A stretch of DNA of 64,000 bases from a virus. Position 1 is the stretch's first letter. Each line of letters opens with the position of its first letter. The notes under the pieces are model-generated. The model searched no databases, was not told the origin of the DNA, and saw nothing but the letters and a program-made list of their open reading frames with translations. The translations under genes were made by a program, and so were the position numbers. Shown here piece after piece: positions 56,971 through 64,000 of the stretch. The DNA is taken from positions 1 through 64,000 of IMG/VR virus record IMGVR_UViG_3300025617_000909, one strand, 5' to 3'.

Positions 56971-57628
56971 TATTGATGTACAGTTACCCGACGAACAATC
57001 TTTGATTGACTTCTGTCAACAAACAAAAATACCAGACATCACAGACAGCAATGTTAACCAAATCAAATTCTGGGATAAAGTTCCTGTTATTGGCAGACTT
57101 GAAAAAAATGAAGATTGGTACGATTTAGATAAAATGCGTCATGCTTTGTTTAATAGATATACACCAGGTCTCGGTGAGTGTAGATACGCTAATAATATTG
57201 ATAAAATATTTCCAGAGATTCCATATATGTTAGAACAACTTCCTTTTAAAGAACTGAGTATGGTAACAATGTTGGTTCAAAGAGAACCTGTTGATACACA
57301 CATTGATAGTCAGGTTTATGATAACATTGTAGATCCATCAGAGATTGCTATAGAAATGGAACCAAGACGTTATAACATATTAATGACCAAACACAATTAT
57401 AGAAGTTTCTATGTAAGAGAACAACAAGACAGCGAAAAGATTTATCCAGAGTTTACACCCGAGTTACCTTGTCATGCTATTTGCGAAAGTCATCACTGGC
57501 ATGGCGCAGATTGGGACGGACCTGATAAAATTATGCTATGTGTATTTGGAATTTTAGATAGGCCCAAGCATCTTCAAATGATCAAGGATAATTTAGAAAA
57601 ACATAGAGATAAAGCTATTGTGTTTTAG
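56945..57628 (+). CDS. 2OG-Fe(II)-type hydroxylase 4
   Basis: 227 residues. VDTHIDSQVYD gives His119-x-Asp121 and SHHWHGADW gives His186. The W-H-G context around the distal His matches paralogues A and B (DWHG), placing it in the same family. Coupled to the kinase-like gene. Converges with radical SAM enzyme 6. Confidence 0.65.
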   Translation: MTIAYVPIDIDVQLPDEQSLIDFCQQTKIPDITDSNVNQIKFWDKVPVIGRLEKNEDWYDLDKMRHALFNRYTPGLGECRYANNIDKIFPEIPYMLEQLPFKELSMVTMLVQREPVDTHIDSQVYDNIVDPSEIAIEMEPRRYNILMTKHNYRSFYVREQQDSEKIYPEFTPELPCHAICESHHWHGADWDGPDKIMLCVFGILDRPKHLQMIKDNLEKHRDKAIVF

Positions 57629-58610
57629 GAATCTTATTATCTGCTGAACTTATACAAGTATCAGTAATACACTTAGATGGTGTCTTAAACAGCGTAAAAC
57701 CGTCATACAGCGTGCCTAAAGGTTCTTCCTTACAACTGTATGCCCTCTTAACTTCGTTACCTCGTATAACACAACTTTGATAGCCTGCGTTACAGTTCCA
57801 ATTTTTAAAACGGTTAAACCCTAATGAATTTAACCGTTCTGCCTGATCAATATAATACTTCTTGCCTTCATAATCTTCAAGTTCTACTTGAAGTAGCGGT
57901 ACTACTTCTTGGTACTCTTTCGGGATGGTTTGCGGGAAACCTTCTTGTAAGATTTTGATTTGCTCATCTGTGTAGCCTCCAACCACTGCTGTGGCGGTAT
58001 CATTGGACTGGGGCTTGAGAGTGACATTAATACCTCTGGCGGCAAATCGTTCAAGACGTTGATATAGTTCGTCAAACATTTCCGGCACCATGACTTGATT
58101 AATTGTAACATAGACGCCTCCTTTCATTAACTGCAAACATTTATCCCCAAACTCCTGTTCGTGAGCAAATTCAGCATGAAAACTAGCGGTTATGCTACGC
58201 CTATCGATATTAGCTGTTGCCTCTATCCATCTACCCCACCATATACTACCGGGTGACAAGTTAGTTGTCATATGTAGGCTTTGATACTCTGCTTCACTAT
58301 CATTGGCATAGTGTTCAATTACTTCGCCGAACTGTTTGTAAGCAGTCGGCTCTCCACCACTAAAACTAAAATGAAAGCGATTAAATCCGTTAGCTCTTGC
58401 TTGTCTTTTTATTTCATCAATGCCATTTGTGTACACTTCCAAGTTTAAATGATCTGGCTTATCGCTATGAGCATAAGGCCAACAGTAACTACAACTGTAA
58501 TTGCAGAAACGTCCAAGTATCCAACTGACATTGAATACTCCTTCGTCTAACATCGTTCGTTGTCCGATTTTTGTTATATCTTCAAATGGTATTTTGTTAA
58601 AATTAAGCAT
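57615..58610 (-). CDS. Radical SAM enzyme 6
   Basis: 331 residues. Core Cys36, Cys40, Cys43 (GRFCNYSCSYC), FSFSGGEPTAYK, MTTNLSPG. C-terminal NWNCNAGYQSCV and ITDTCIS match the tails of enzymes 3 and 4. Its start overlaps the metallopeptidase-like gene by 8 bases. Confidence 0.8.
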   Translation of the reverse strand: MLNFNKIPFEDITKIGQRTMLDEGVFNVSWILGRFCNYSCSYCWPYAHSDKPDHLNLEVYTNGIDEIKRQARANGFNRFHFSFSGGEPTAYKQFGEVIEHYANDSEAEYQSLHMTTNLSPGSIWWGRWIEATANIDRRSITASFHAEFAHEQEFGDKCLQLMKGGVYVTINQVMVPEMFDELYQRLERFAARGINVTLKPQSNDTATAVVGGYTDEQIKILQEGFPQTIPKEYQEVVPLLQVELEDYEGKKYYIDQAERLNSLGFNRFKNWNCNAGYQSCVIRGNEVKRAYSCKEEPLGTLYDGFTLFKTPSKCITDTCISSADNKIPKTQ

Positions 58611-59277
58611 TAAGATTCGTTCGATGGCATACTGAACCTTGCTGTATTGCCAACACGTTTAGGTAGATCATTTTTAATAATTTGTTTAGGATTTTTTTAT
58701 TGTTGAAAATAAGACAGTAGTCACTGAAGTAAGGATCCATGTCGATGATGCTTTTGTAATCCGAGAGATGTAGCAATAAGTCATCGCCATATGTTCTATA
58801 CAAATTATGTGCTATATTAACACTATAAGCAAATAATTCATCAGGATCACTATAATACTTTTCTTGTTCATCAACTGAAAAACCTTCAAAATAATCCTCG
58901 TATAGTCTTACCTTATGTTGATATCTATGTATACTTTCGTGACATAAAGTATCTGCTACATCATATATAAATCTGTTATAATAAGATTCGTTCAGTTGAA
59001 ATTTCTTTTCATATGCTTCGTTGAATATTTCTAGATGTATGCTTGTTTTTGTTTCGGTATCATATACACCCGAAACAGCAAAGCATCCTTTTACTGTAGG
59101 AGCTTTTCTAAATGTAATCTTCACATCGTCGAGGTGCGTTAGCATTTTTTTAACAATGCGCATAACCTCCTTACTGGAAACTCTTCCAGGCGACATGTGA
59201 TTTAGAAGATACCTAATTACCCAATTTGGATCAATTATACTATCTTCTGAAAACAATTCTTCCTTTAGATAAGTCAT
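58603..59277 (-). CDS. HExxH metallopeptidase-like protein
   Basis: 224 residues. [13 protein letters not shown] carries His113-Glu114 and His117, the zinc-peptidase HExxH motif. The third ligand may be in [14 protein letters not shown], a Glu-rich helix. It could cleave a leader peptide for the neighbouring radical SAM enzymes, or be unrelated. AGAGG about 9 nt before the ATG supports the start, which overlaps infA by 38 bases. Confidence 0.65.
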   Translation of the reverse strand: MTYLKEELFSEDSIIDPNWVIRYLLNHMSPGRVSSKEVMRIVKKMLTHLDDVKITFRKAPTVKGCFAVSGVYDTETKTSIHLEIFNEAYEKKFQLNESYYNRFIYDVADTLCHESIHRYQHKVRLYEDYFEGFSVDEQEKYYSDPDELFAYSVNIAHNLYRTYGDDLLLHLSDYKSIIDMDPYFSDYCLIFNNKKILNKLLKMIYLNVLAIQQGSVCHRTNLNA

Positions 59278-59458
59278 ACACAGTAACCTCTACGTCAACA
59301 TCGTCACCAACAATACATCGTATTTTATTTTTACGCATTCTGCCACTCAAGTGTGCCAAAATAACATGTTCATATTCATCAACTTTAACACGATAAGTTG
59401 TATTTGGTAACACCTCTACTACTTTCCCTGATACTTCTAATAAATCTTCTTTAGCCAT
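59240..59458 (-). CDS. infA: Translation initiation factor IF-1
   Basis: 72 residues, the standard length. [34 protein letters not shown] and [12 protein letters not shown] match bacterial IF-1 along its whole OB fold, including basic residues that contact 16S helix 44. IF-1 binds the A site and aids IF-2/IF-3 in start selection. The ATG overlaps the clpP stop by one base. A phage IF-1 could bias initiation towards its own, partly leaderless, mRNAs; that is inference. Confidence 0.93.
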   Translation of the reverse strand: MAKEDLLEVSGKVVEVLPNTTYRVKVDEYEHVILAHLSGRMRKNKIRCIVGDDVDVEVTVYDLSKGRIVFRR

Positions 59459-60036
59459 TAAAGTCCTTCAAGAACATAATCTGCCGCATTATAGCCGATC
59501 ATGTCTTCTGCTGTCATGTAAACATCACTAGCAGGTAATAATTTTTGTTTAATAATTTTATCTTCTAAATCTGTTGCTTCTTTTAATACATCAAACATTG
59601 CTTTGTTCAATCTATCTGTTTCTTTCCTAGTAGCCTTGATATCATGATATTTTCCTACATCTTCTGTAGAACTAAATTGATGACACATTATGCCGGCGTT
59701 CTTGGAAATCCATCGCTCGCCTTTGGAGCCTGAAGCAAATATCATAAAGGCCGCACTCATGATACTACCATAGCCAATTGTACGAATAGTTAAGTTACTA
59801 CACTTCATGACATCAATTAAACCCAATGCTTCGTATAAATCTCCGCCTTGCGAATTGATATAAATTGTTAATATCTTATCATTTTTTGATGTAAGATTTT
59901 CTGATACAATCCACTTTACACAATTATTGATATTTTCTTCAGCAATTTCTCCCACAAGAAAATGTGTGGATTCGTCAAGAAGTTTGACACCAATGCGATC
60001 GTCTGCTCCAAAATATTCAAGTTTTTTAGTGGTCAT
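59458..60036 (-). CDS. clpP: ClpP-like serine protease
   Basis: 192 residues. [20 protein letters not shown] and [22 protein letters not shown] place the catalytic Ser94; NAGIMCHQ places His119. It is close to bacterial ClpP length. ClpP needs a Clp ATPase, which would come from the host. T4-like marine phages sometimes carry ClpP-like proteases, perhaps for prohead maturation or host proteolysis. No clear ribosome-binding site. Confidence 0.85.
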   Translation of the reverse strand: MTTKKLEYFGADDRIGVKLLDESTHFLVGEIAEENINNCVKWIVSENLTSKNDKILTIYINSQGGDLYEALGLIDVMKCSNLTIRTIGYGSIMSAAFMIFASGSKGERWISKNAGIMCHQFSSTEDVGKYHDIKATRKETDRLNKAMFDVLKEATDLEDKIIKQKLLPASDVYMTAEDMIGYNAADYVLEGL

Positions 60037-60044
60037 ATATTTAC

Positions 60045-60806
60045 TTAGTCAGTTCTAATTGTTTTATTATACTGCCTTATTGACTCTAAGTAAACATTAG
60101 AATTGTCCAATTTGGCTAGAGCGTTGCTGTCTTTTGGAAAACATTTTCCGCCAAATCCTCTTTTTCCATCTGGACCAGGAACTGCTGTGTGAGCTCGCCC
60201 AATTCGTTCATCACTAGTGATTGCCCAACGAACTGATTCCCAGTCGCAATCGTGTTTTTCACAAATATCATATAAACTGTTAAACATAGATACTTTAGCT
60301 GAGAGAGCTGTGTTAATACCTAATTTAATTAATCCAGCACTTTTAATATCAGTAACATGCCATGTCATATTTTGAGCATGGTCATAATCTAATAGCAACC
60401 TTCCGATATGATCCATTAAAGATTTATCCTCAGTTCCAAAAACAACCAGTCTTGGTTTTAGCGCATCGTTGATAGAATTTGCTTCTGTTAAAAACTCTGG
60501 CCAGAAAATTGTTCGTTGATACACTTCAGAAATTTTCTTTAAGAATATTGGATCGCAAGTTGATCGAATTAGAACAATGCCATTGAATCCGCCTCGAAGT
60601 AATTTCTCGTAGCAGTGTTCAACATCTGTATAATCTAAACCTTCTTCAATACCATTTGTTGGTACTGAAATGATGGCGTAACAGTAATTTGAAAAATCTT
60701 CAATTATCAAACCCTTAGGCGGATCATAGTAATCCACATCATTATTAAAGATGGCGGCTGTTGCTGTGCCGCACACTCCTTGCCCAAATATTACAATTGA
60801 ATTCAT
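60045..60806 (-). CDS. UDP-glucose/GDP-mannose dehydrogenase-like (short)
   Basis: 253 residues. The N-terminal Rossmann motif is IVIFGQGVCGTATA; FWPEFLTEANSINDAL and KLGINTALSAKVSMFN match the family; FGGKCFPKD holds the catalytic Cys. It lacks the C-terminal UDP-binding domain of full enzymes (about 390-430 residues), so it may be specialised or work with a partner. GAGAAGG before the ATG. Confidence 0.8.
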   Translation of the reverse strand: MNSIVIFGQGVCGTATAAIFNNDVDYYDPPKGLIIEDFSNYCYAIISVPTNGIEEGLDYTDVEHCYEKLLRGGFNGIVLIRSTCDPIFLKKISEVYQRTIFWPEFLTEANSINDALKPRLVVFGTEDKSLMDHIGRLLLDYDHAQNMTWHVTDIKSAGLIKLGINTALSAKVSMFNSLYDICEKHDCDWESVRWAITSDERIGRAHTAVPGPDGKRGFGGKCFPKDSNALAKLDNSNVYLESIRQYNKTIRTD

Positions 60807-61250
60807 TTATACCTTCTCGACGTTAGTGCCGGACCTTGTTAGAAAATCTATACCGTCTGTGCTACGATAATCGTTCTTGTAGTATACATTCTTTATACCG
60901 CTTTGATAGATTAGTTTAGCACAATCAATACAGGGAGAGTGTGTGATGAAAATACTAGCACTGTCCCCACTCTCATTGGAACGTGCTAGTTTAGCAATAG
61001 CATTGCTTTCTGCGTGAAGTACTTCCGGTTTAGTTTTTAGTTCTCGATAACCAAGTTCTCTAGCATTTACTTCAAACTCGCAACAGTTATCCCATCCACT
61101 GGGCATACCATTATACCCAATAGAGATAATGCGATCATCCTTTACAACAATAGCACCTACATTCAAACGTTTTGCTGAACTTAGTTGCGCAAAGCGTTCC
61201 GCAACATCCATGTACGCTTCTATAAACTTTTGTTTCATTGTCTTTCCCAT
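60807..61250 (-). CDS. dCMP deaminase
   Basis: 147 residues. HAESNAIAKLAR (zinc His, catalytic Glu) and SPCIDCAKLIYQSGI (PCxxC) are the ComE/dCMP deaminase motifs. Converts dCMP to dUMP for dTMP synthesis, with SHMT at 63.2 kb able to supply the one-carbon unit. Overlaps the DUF2452 gene by 16 bases. Confidence 0.9.
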   Translation of the reverse strand: MGKTMKQKFIEAYMDVAERFAQLSSAKRLNVGAIVVKDDRIISIGYNGMPSGWDNCCEFEVNARELGYRELKTKPEVLHAESNAIAKLARSNESGDSASIFITHSPCIDCAKLIYQSGIKNVYYKNDYRSTDGIDFLTRSGTNVEKV

Positions 61251-61621
61251 GTATTGTCGTAGGTATATCTAAAACTTCCTTTAGACTCCCAATTTGCTCT
61301 TTCTGGTTCAATGAGGCTTAAAAATAATTTTCCAGTTGGGCTAATATATAGATGATATACTTTTCCGACAACAGGAATAAAATTATATTCTGCGTTATAC
61401 ACTAAACTAGTATCTTCTGCTAGTTGTACTAATTTAAAATAATCTTTTTTAAGTTCTTCAAATCTAGTTTCTAGTGCGTGTGTAGCATTTACACCTCGTT
61501 CATTTTTATGCTTTATTACGTCTGGTACAGTAAAGGCAGGTGCTCCTACATTAGTAGGATAAGGCATTGCGTTTGGGTAATCAACTACGTTGTCTGGTTT
61601 CTTTTTAATAGCCTGCTCCAT
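61235..61621 (-). CDS. DUF2452-like protein
   Basis: 128 residues. VGAPAFTVPDVIKHKNERG and LIEPERANW followed by GSFRYTYDNTWE match the uncharacterised DUF2452 family found in T4-like phages and some bacteria. Function unknown. Confidence 0.7.
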   Translation of the reverse strand: MEQAIKKKPDNVVDYPNAMPYPTNVGAPAFTVPDVIKHKNERGVNATHALETRFEELKKDYFKLVQLAEDTSLVYNAEYNFIPVVGKVYHLYISPTGKLFLSLIEPERANWESKGSFRYTYDNTWERQ

Positions 61622-61654
61622 GTCTTCTTAATCCAATATACGCACTTAAAGGCT

Positions 61655-61900
61655 TCACTTTTTACCTAACAATTTTAAATTCAATACAAAGTTTTCAACC
61701 AGTAACTTTGTAATGATAGCCTTGTCAATCATAGGGTCATGTTCCATCTCTAGTACATGTGCCGCCATCATTACATAGGCTTCTTTTTCTGTGATGTTTA
61801 GTTCGCCCCAATCAATAGGATCGACCACTTCAGTTTCCATAGCAATATCTACAAGTAGTTTTACTTCTGGATTATCAATATCAAACATGTTCTCTGTCAT
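61655..61900 (-). CDS. Small conserved acidic phage protein
   Basis: 81 residues, helical and acidic (LLVDIAMETEVVDPIDWGEL). No domain known. Overlaps its upstream neighbour by ATGA. Confidence 0.65.
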   Translation of the reverse strand: MTENMFDIDNPEVKLLVDIAMETEVVDPIDWGELNITEKEAYVMMAAHVLEMEHDPMIDKAIITKLLVENFVLNLKLLGKK

Positions 61901-62340
61901 ATACTCACCATTTGTGTTACTAAATTCATTGCGACCGCAGTACCACTAATACTCGATCCAATCATAATTGCTCGGTCACCCCAAGCCATGCCTACATATA
62001 CCCATCCCATGCTACTTAAAATATATGCTACCTGTCCATAGGTAACAAGATTAGCACTGATCATGAATACACCGATAACTGCTAGTATCATTGCTGTCCA
62101 CTTTACATACCAATCAGGTGTGCCAGTTGGTGTAGTAGGAGTTAGATCTTCTACTTCATTTTGTAGTTCAGCAAGTTCTTGCTTGAGTCGCTTGCGTTCC
62201 TTAGACAATTCCATCGCAAGATTACGAGCCCTTGTCTGTGAGGAAATCTCTTTGTATTCTTCTTGCGTAGTTGTATCGTCTATGTCCAAATCATCAATCC
62301 CAGAGCGATTCGTAGTACTTGCCAAAGAGTCTAAACCCAT
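61897..62340 (-). CDS. Two-span membrane protein with coiled coil
   Basis: 147 residues. A coiled-coil segment (ARNLAMELSKERKRLKQELAEL) precedes two or three hydrophobic helices (WTAMILAVIGVFMISANLVTYG and VAYILSSMGWVYVGMAWG). Similar in layout to the membrane protein at 40.5 kb. Its N-terminus overlaps the next gene by 47 bases. Confidence 0.6.
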   Translation of the reverse strand: MGLDSLASTTNRSGIDDLDIDDTTTQEEYKEISSQTRARNLAMELSKERKRLKQELAELQNEVEDLTPTTPTGTPDWYVKWTAMILAVIGVFMISANLVTYGQVAYILSSMGWVYVGMAWGDRAIMIGSSISGTAVAMNLVTQMVSI

Positions 62341-63013
62341 TGCTTATTCTTTCTTGATATTTTTTACGACCTTCCCAGTCGTACTCTCTAGTATCGTTAG
62401 GTCCGCGAATCATTTCGCTGTTACCGTTCTCAAGTTTCTTCCACTGAATGTCGCTAGTACCAGTTTCAAACTGTTCTTCCCAACGTCCGTCGTCTACCTT
62501 AGTTTCAAACGCAAAGATCATTTCGTCAAGAACCCAATCCCAGCGTTCAAAATGTTTGTCATCTACTTCGCCGTTGTCTTTCTGCTTCTTAGTAAGTTTC
62601 TTACCGTGTAGCTCTTTGGGCACATCCTTTAGATCCACATAAGGAGCACCGTGTTTGGTAGCCTTCAGTTGCTTGAGCATAGGAAGGACAATGTATGCTA
62701 GGGTATGATCCATACTCCAAGTATCCCAGCGATCGATATGTACCCTAAGAGTACGCTTCTGCTTGCTGTGAATCCAACTTAGCAAACGATACAACCAAGT
62801 ATGATGACGCTCACGATCCCACGATGTAACTTCGCCTACTTCTGGTTCTGGCTCAATGCTACCGTGAGCAAGCCATTCACCAAAACGATGTACACGTTCT
62901 GCTGTATGCGGGAAGCCAAACTCGTCTTTTTCTTTTGGCACCCAAAACATAATTTTTTCAGCTAACTGATAAGGGCCAAACCAATCTGTGTAAGGTCCTA
63001 TTTTGATTTTCAT
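62294..63013 (-). CDS. Conserved T4-like phage protein
   Basis: 239 residues from the ATG at 63013 (MKIKIGPYTDWFGPYQLAEKI), which overlaps the previous stop by ATGA. Trp-rich, with WDRERHHTWLYRLLSWIHSK and a central HIDRWDTWSMDHTLAYIVLPML. Proteins of this kind recur in marine T4-like phages; function unknown. Confidence 0.7.
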   Translation of the reverse strand: MKIKIGPYTDWFGPYQLAEKIMFWVPKEKDEFGFPHTAERVHRFGEWLAHGSIEPEPEVGEVTSWDRERHHTWLYRLLSWIHSKQKRTLRVHIDRWDTWSMDHTLAYIVLPMLKQLKATKHGAPYVDLKDVPKELHGKKLTKKQKDNGEVDDKHFERWDWVLDEMIFAFETKVDDGRWEEQFETGTSDIQWKKLENGNSEMIRGPNDTREYDWEGRKKYQERISNGFRLFGKYYESLWD

Positions 63014-63177
63014 TTCTTGTTCCTCGTTGTACACTTACCGCTCATACACATAGGGCAGTAGTGCTTTCTATCCTCATGCTCGGTGCCATATGCTATTATA
63101 ACACTACATCCGTCGCAGAGCAAGGCTCCTCGGCCGCCATTAAACTTAACTTGTGCGACCTTATATTTGCTTGTCAT
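63010..63177 (-). CDS. Small zinc-ribbon protein (55 aa)
   Basis: Starts MTSKYKVAQVKFNGGRGALL, then CDGC and, 20 residues later, CPMC, giving a two-knuckle zinc ribbon. The stop overlaps the next ATG (ATGA). Possibly a nucleic-acid or polymerase-binding adaptor. Confidence 0.65.
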   Translation of the reverse strand: MTSKYKVAQVKFNGGRGALLCDGCSVIIAYGTEHEDRKHYCPMCMSGKCTTRNKK

Positions 63178-63187
63178 AAATCTTCTT

Positions 63188-64000
63188 TCACTTTAATATC
63201 TCTACGATACGTTCTGCTAATTGTTTAAACCATTCAGCATCATGCCCTCGAGTAGTCTCTGCGGCTGTGCCAATACGGATACCACTTGTTTCTACAAAAG
63301 AACGTGGATCATTTGGTACACCGTTCTTGTTTACTGTGATGCCATTCTCTTCCAATAAGTCTGCGGCTTCACGACCCGAATACTTGCTTTCACTCAAGTC
63401 CAACAACAGTATATGACTATCTGTGCCACCTGTCAAGAGTTTAAAGCCGTTATCTACGAATACTCTTGCCATTTCGTTTGCGTTAACCACTACTTGTTTT
63501 GCGTATTCCTTGAATTCGTATGTATTGGCTTCTACAAAGCATTGTGCCTTTGCCGCAATAATGTGCATTAACGGTCCGCCCTGTGTACCCGGAAAGATAG
63601 CTGAGTTAATCTTACGAGTGTAATCCGGATTGTTCCATAGGATAATACCGCCGCGTGGACCACGTAATGTTTTGTGTGTAGTACTTGTAACAAAGTCAGC
63701 ATATTGTACAGGCGACGGATAAATTCTTCCTGCGATCAGGCCTGAATAGTGTGCCATGTCTACAAGCAGGTATGCTCCTACACTGTCAGCAATCTCTCTA
63801 AACATATTAAAGTCAATTGAACGTGGATAAGCACTGGCACCAGCCACAATCATTTTTGGCATAACTTCTTTTGCTTGTGCTTGTATTGCCGCATAATCTA
63901 ACCAACCGTTAGCATCTACACCATAGTGATGTGCTTGGTAAATCTTACCTGAGATGTTTACGGGAGCACCATGGCTCAAGTGTCCACCACTTGCCAGATC
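63188..64000 (-). CDS. glyA: Serine hydroxymethyltransferase, 3' part
   Basis: 271 codons are present; the 5' end lies beyond the right edge. Motifs GGHLSHGAPVNISGK, LLVDMAHYSGLIA, STTHKTLRGPRGG with the PLP lysine, and IRIGTAAETTRG identify SHMT, which makes glycine and 5,10-methylene-THF from serine. In phages this supports thymidylate synthesis, and matches the dCMP deaminase nearby. Confidence 0.93.
   Translation of the reverse strand, partial: DLASGGHLSHGAPVNISGKIYQAHHYGVDANGWLDYAAIQAQAKEVMPKMIVAGASAYPRSIDFNMFREIADSVGAYLLVDMAHYSGLIAGRIYPSPVQYADFVTSTTHKTLRGPRGGIILWNNPDYTRKINSAIFPGTQGGPLMHIIAAKAQCFVEANTYEFKEYAKQVVVNANEMARVFVDNGFKLLTGGTDSHILLLDLSESKYSGREAADLLEENGITVNKNGVPNDPRSFVETSGIRIGTAAETTRGHDAEWFKQLAERIVEILK

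Noticed and set aside
33723-58610. Horizontally inserted genomic island with att sites
   Set aside because: No integrase, direct repeats at the borders or tRNA-end duplications were seen; late promoters run through the region.

Overview
This window looks like part of the genome of a large T4-like marine myovirus. The GC content is low, genes are tightly packed with frequent ATGA-type overlaps, and T4-type late promoters (NNTAAATA) are common. Other hallmarks are a run of very large tail-fibre and structural proteins, a cluster of phage-style tRNAs, and a set of host-like auxiliary genes. The layout resembles T4-like cyanophages and pelagiphages. A 17-kDa-antigen-type glycine-zipper protein would fit an alphaproteobacterial host, but the host assignment is inference. 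No plasmid, transposon, integrase or CRISPR signature was seen.

Layout. 1-2.5 kb: start of a nucleotidyltransferase running off the left edge, a Bax-inhibitor-1 membrane protein, MazG, a GroES-like co-chaperonin and a stand-alone fragment of DNA polymerase III alpha. 2.5-19.6 kb (minus strand): virion and fibre genes, including a subtilisin-like protease carrying an embedded cupredoxin domain and a 2450-residue fibre protein. 19.6-26.2 kb: a mixed-strand block with an A-type Fe-S carrier, UV-damage endonuclease, an AT-hook protein and a glycan-related set (phosphomannomutase-type HAD, three glycosyltransferase-like proteins), plus a QueD-like protein. 26.2-32.3 kb: a second, divergent fibre locus. 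32.3-45.4 kb: a tryptophan-halogenase-like flavoprotein, a transglutaminase-like protein, a deaminase, a 2OG-Fe(II) oxygenase, a peroxiredoxin, a phage-encoded RNA polymerase omega subunit, an aminotransferase/amidinotransferase pair, an odd tRNA-like RNA and tRNA-Arg. 44.5-45.8 kb: seven tRNAs around a 17-kDa-antigen-like gene. 45.8-58.6 kb: a striking island with six radical SAM enzymes, four 2OG/AspH-like hydroxylases, a QueC-like PP-loop protein, an SGNH hydrolase and a kinase-like protein. 58.6-64 kb: metallopeptidase-like protein, translation factor IF-1, ClpP, UDP-sugar dehydrogenase, dCMP deaminase, conserved phage proteins and the 3' part of glyA.

The most unusual observation is about gene starts. 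At least nine genes begin 4-7 nt after a T4-type late -10 box (TAAATA), usually without a Shine-Dalgarno sequence. Three more begin exactly 6 nt after a sigma70 -10 box. T4 late transcription starts about 6 nt past the -10 box, so these mRNAs should be leaderless. The same window encodes its own IF-1 and RNAP omega. The leaderless genes are largely the accessory ones (halogenase, amidinotransferase, hydroxylases, PP-loop protein), while core phage genes have normal ribosome-binding sites.

The most exciting candidate system is the radical SAM/hydroxylase island. At its edge lies an independently promoted, intrinsically terminated short transcript that could encode a 26-residue Trp/Cys-rich peptide. 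Together with the halogenase and amidinotransferase elsewhere, this suggests a phage-encoded peptide or small-molecule modification pathway. All functional links in that statement are inference from gene content.
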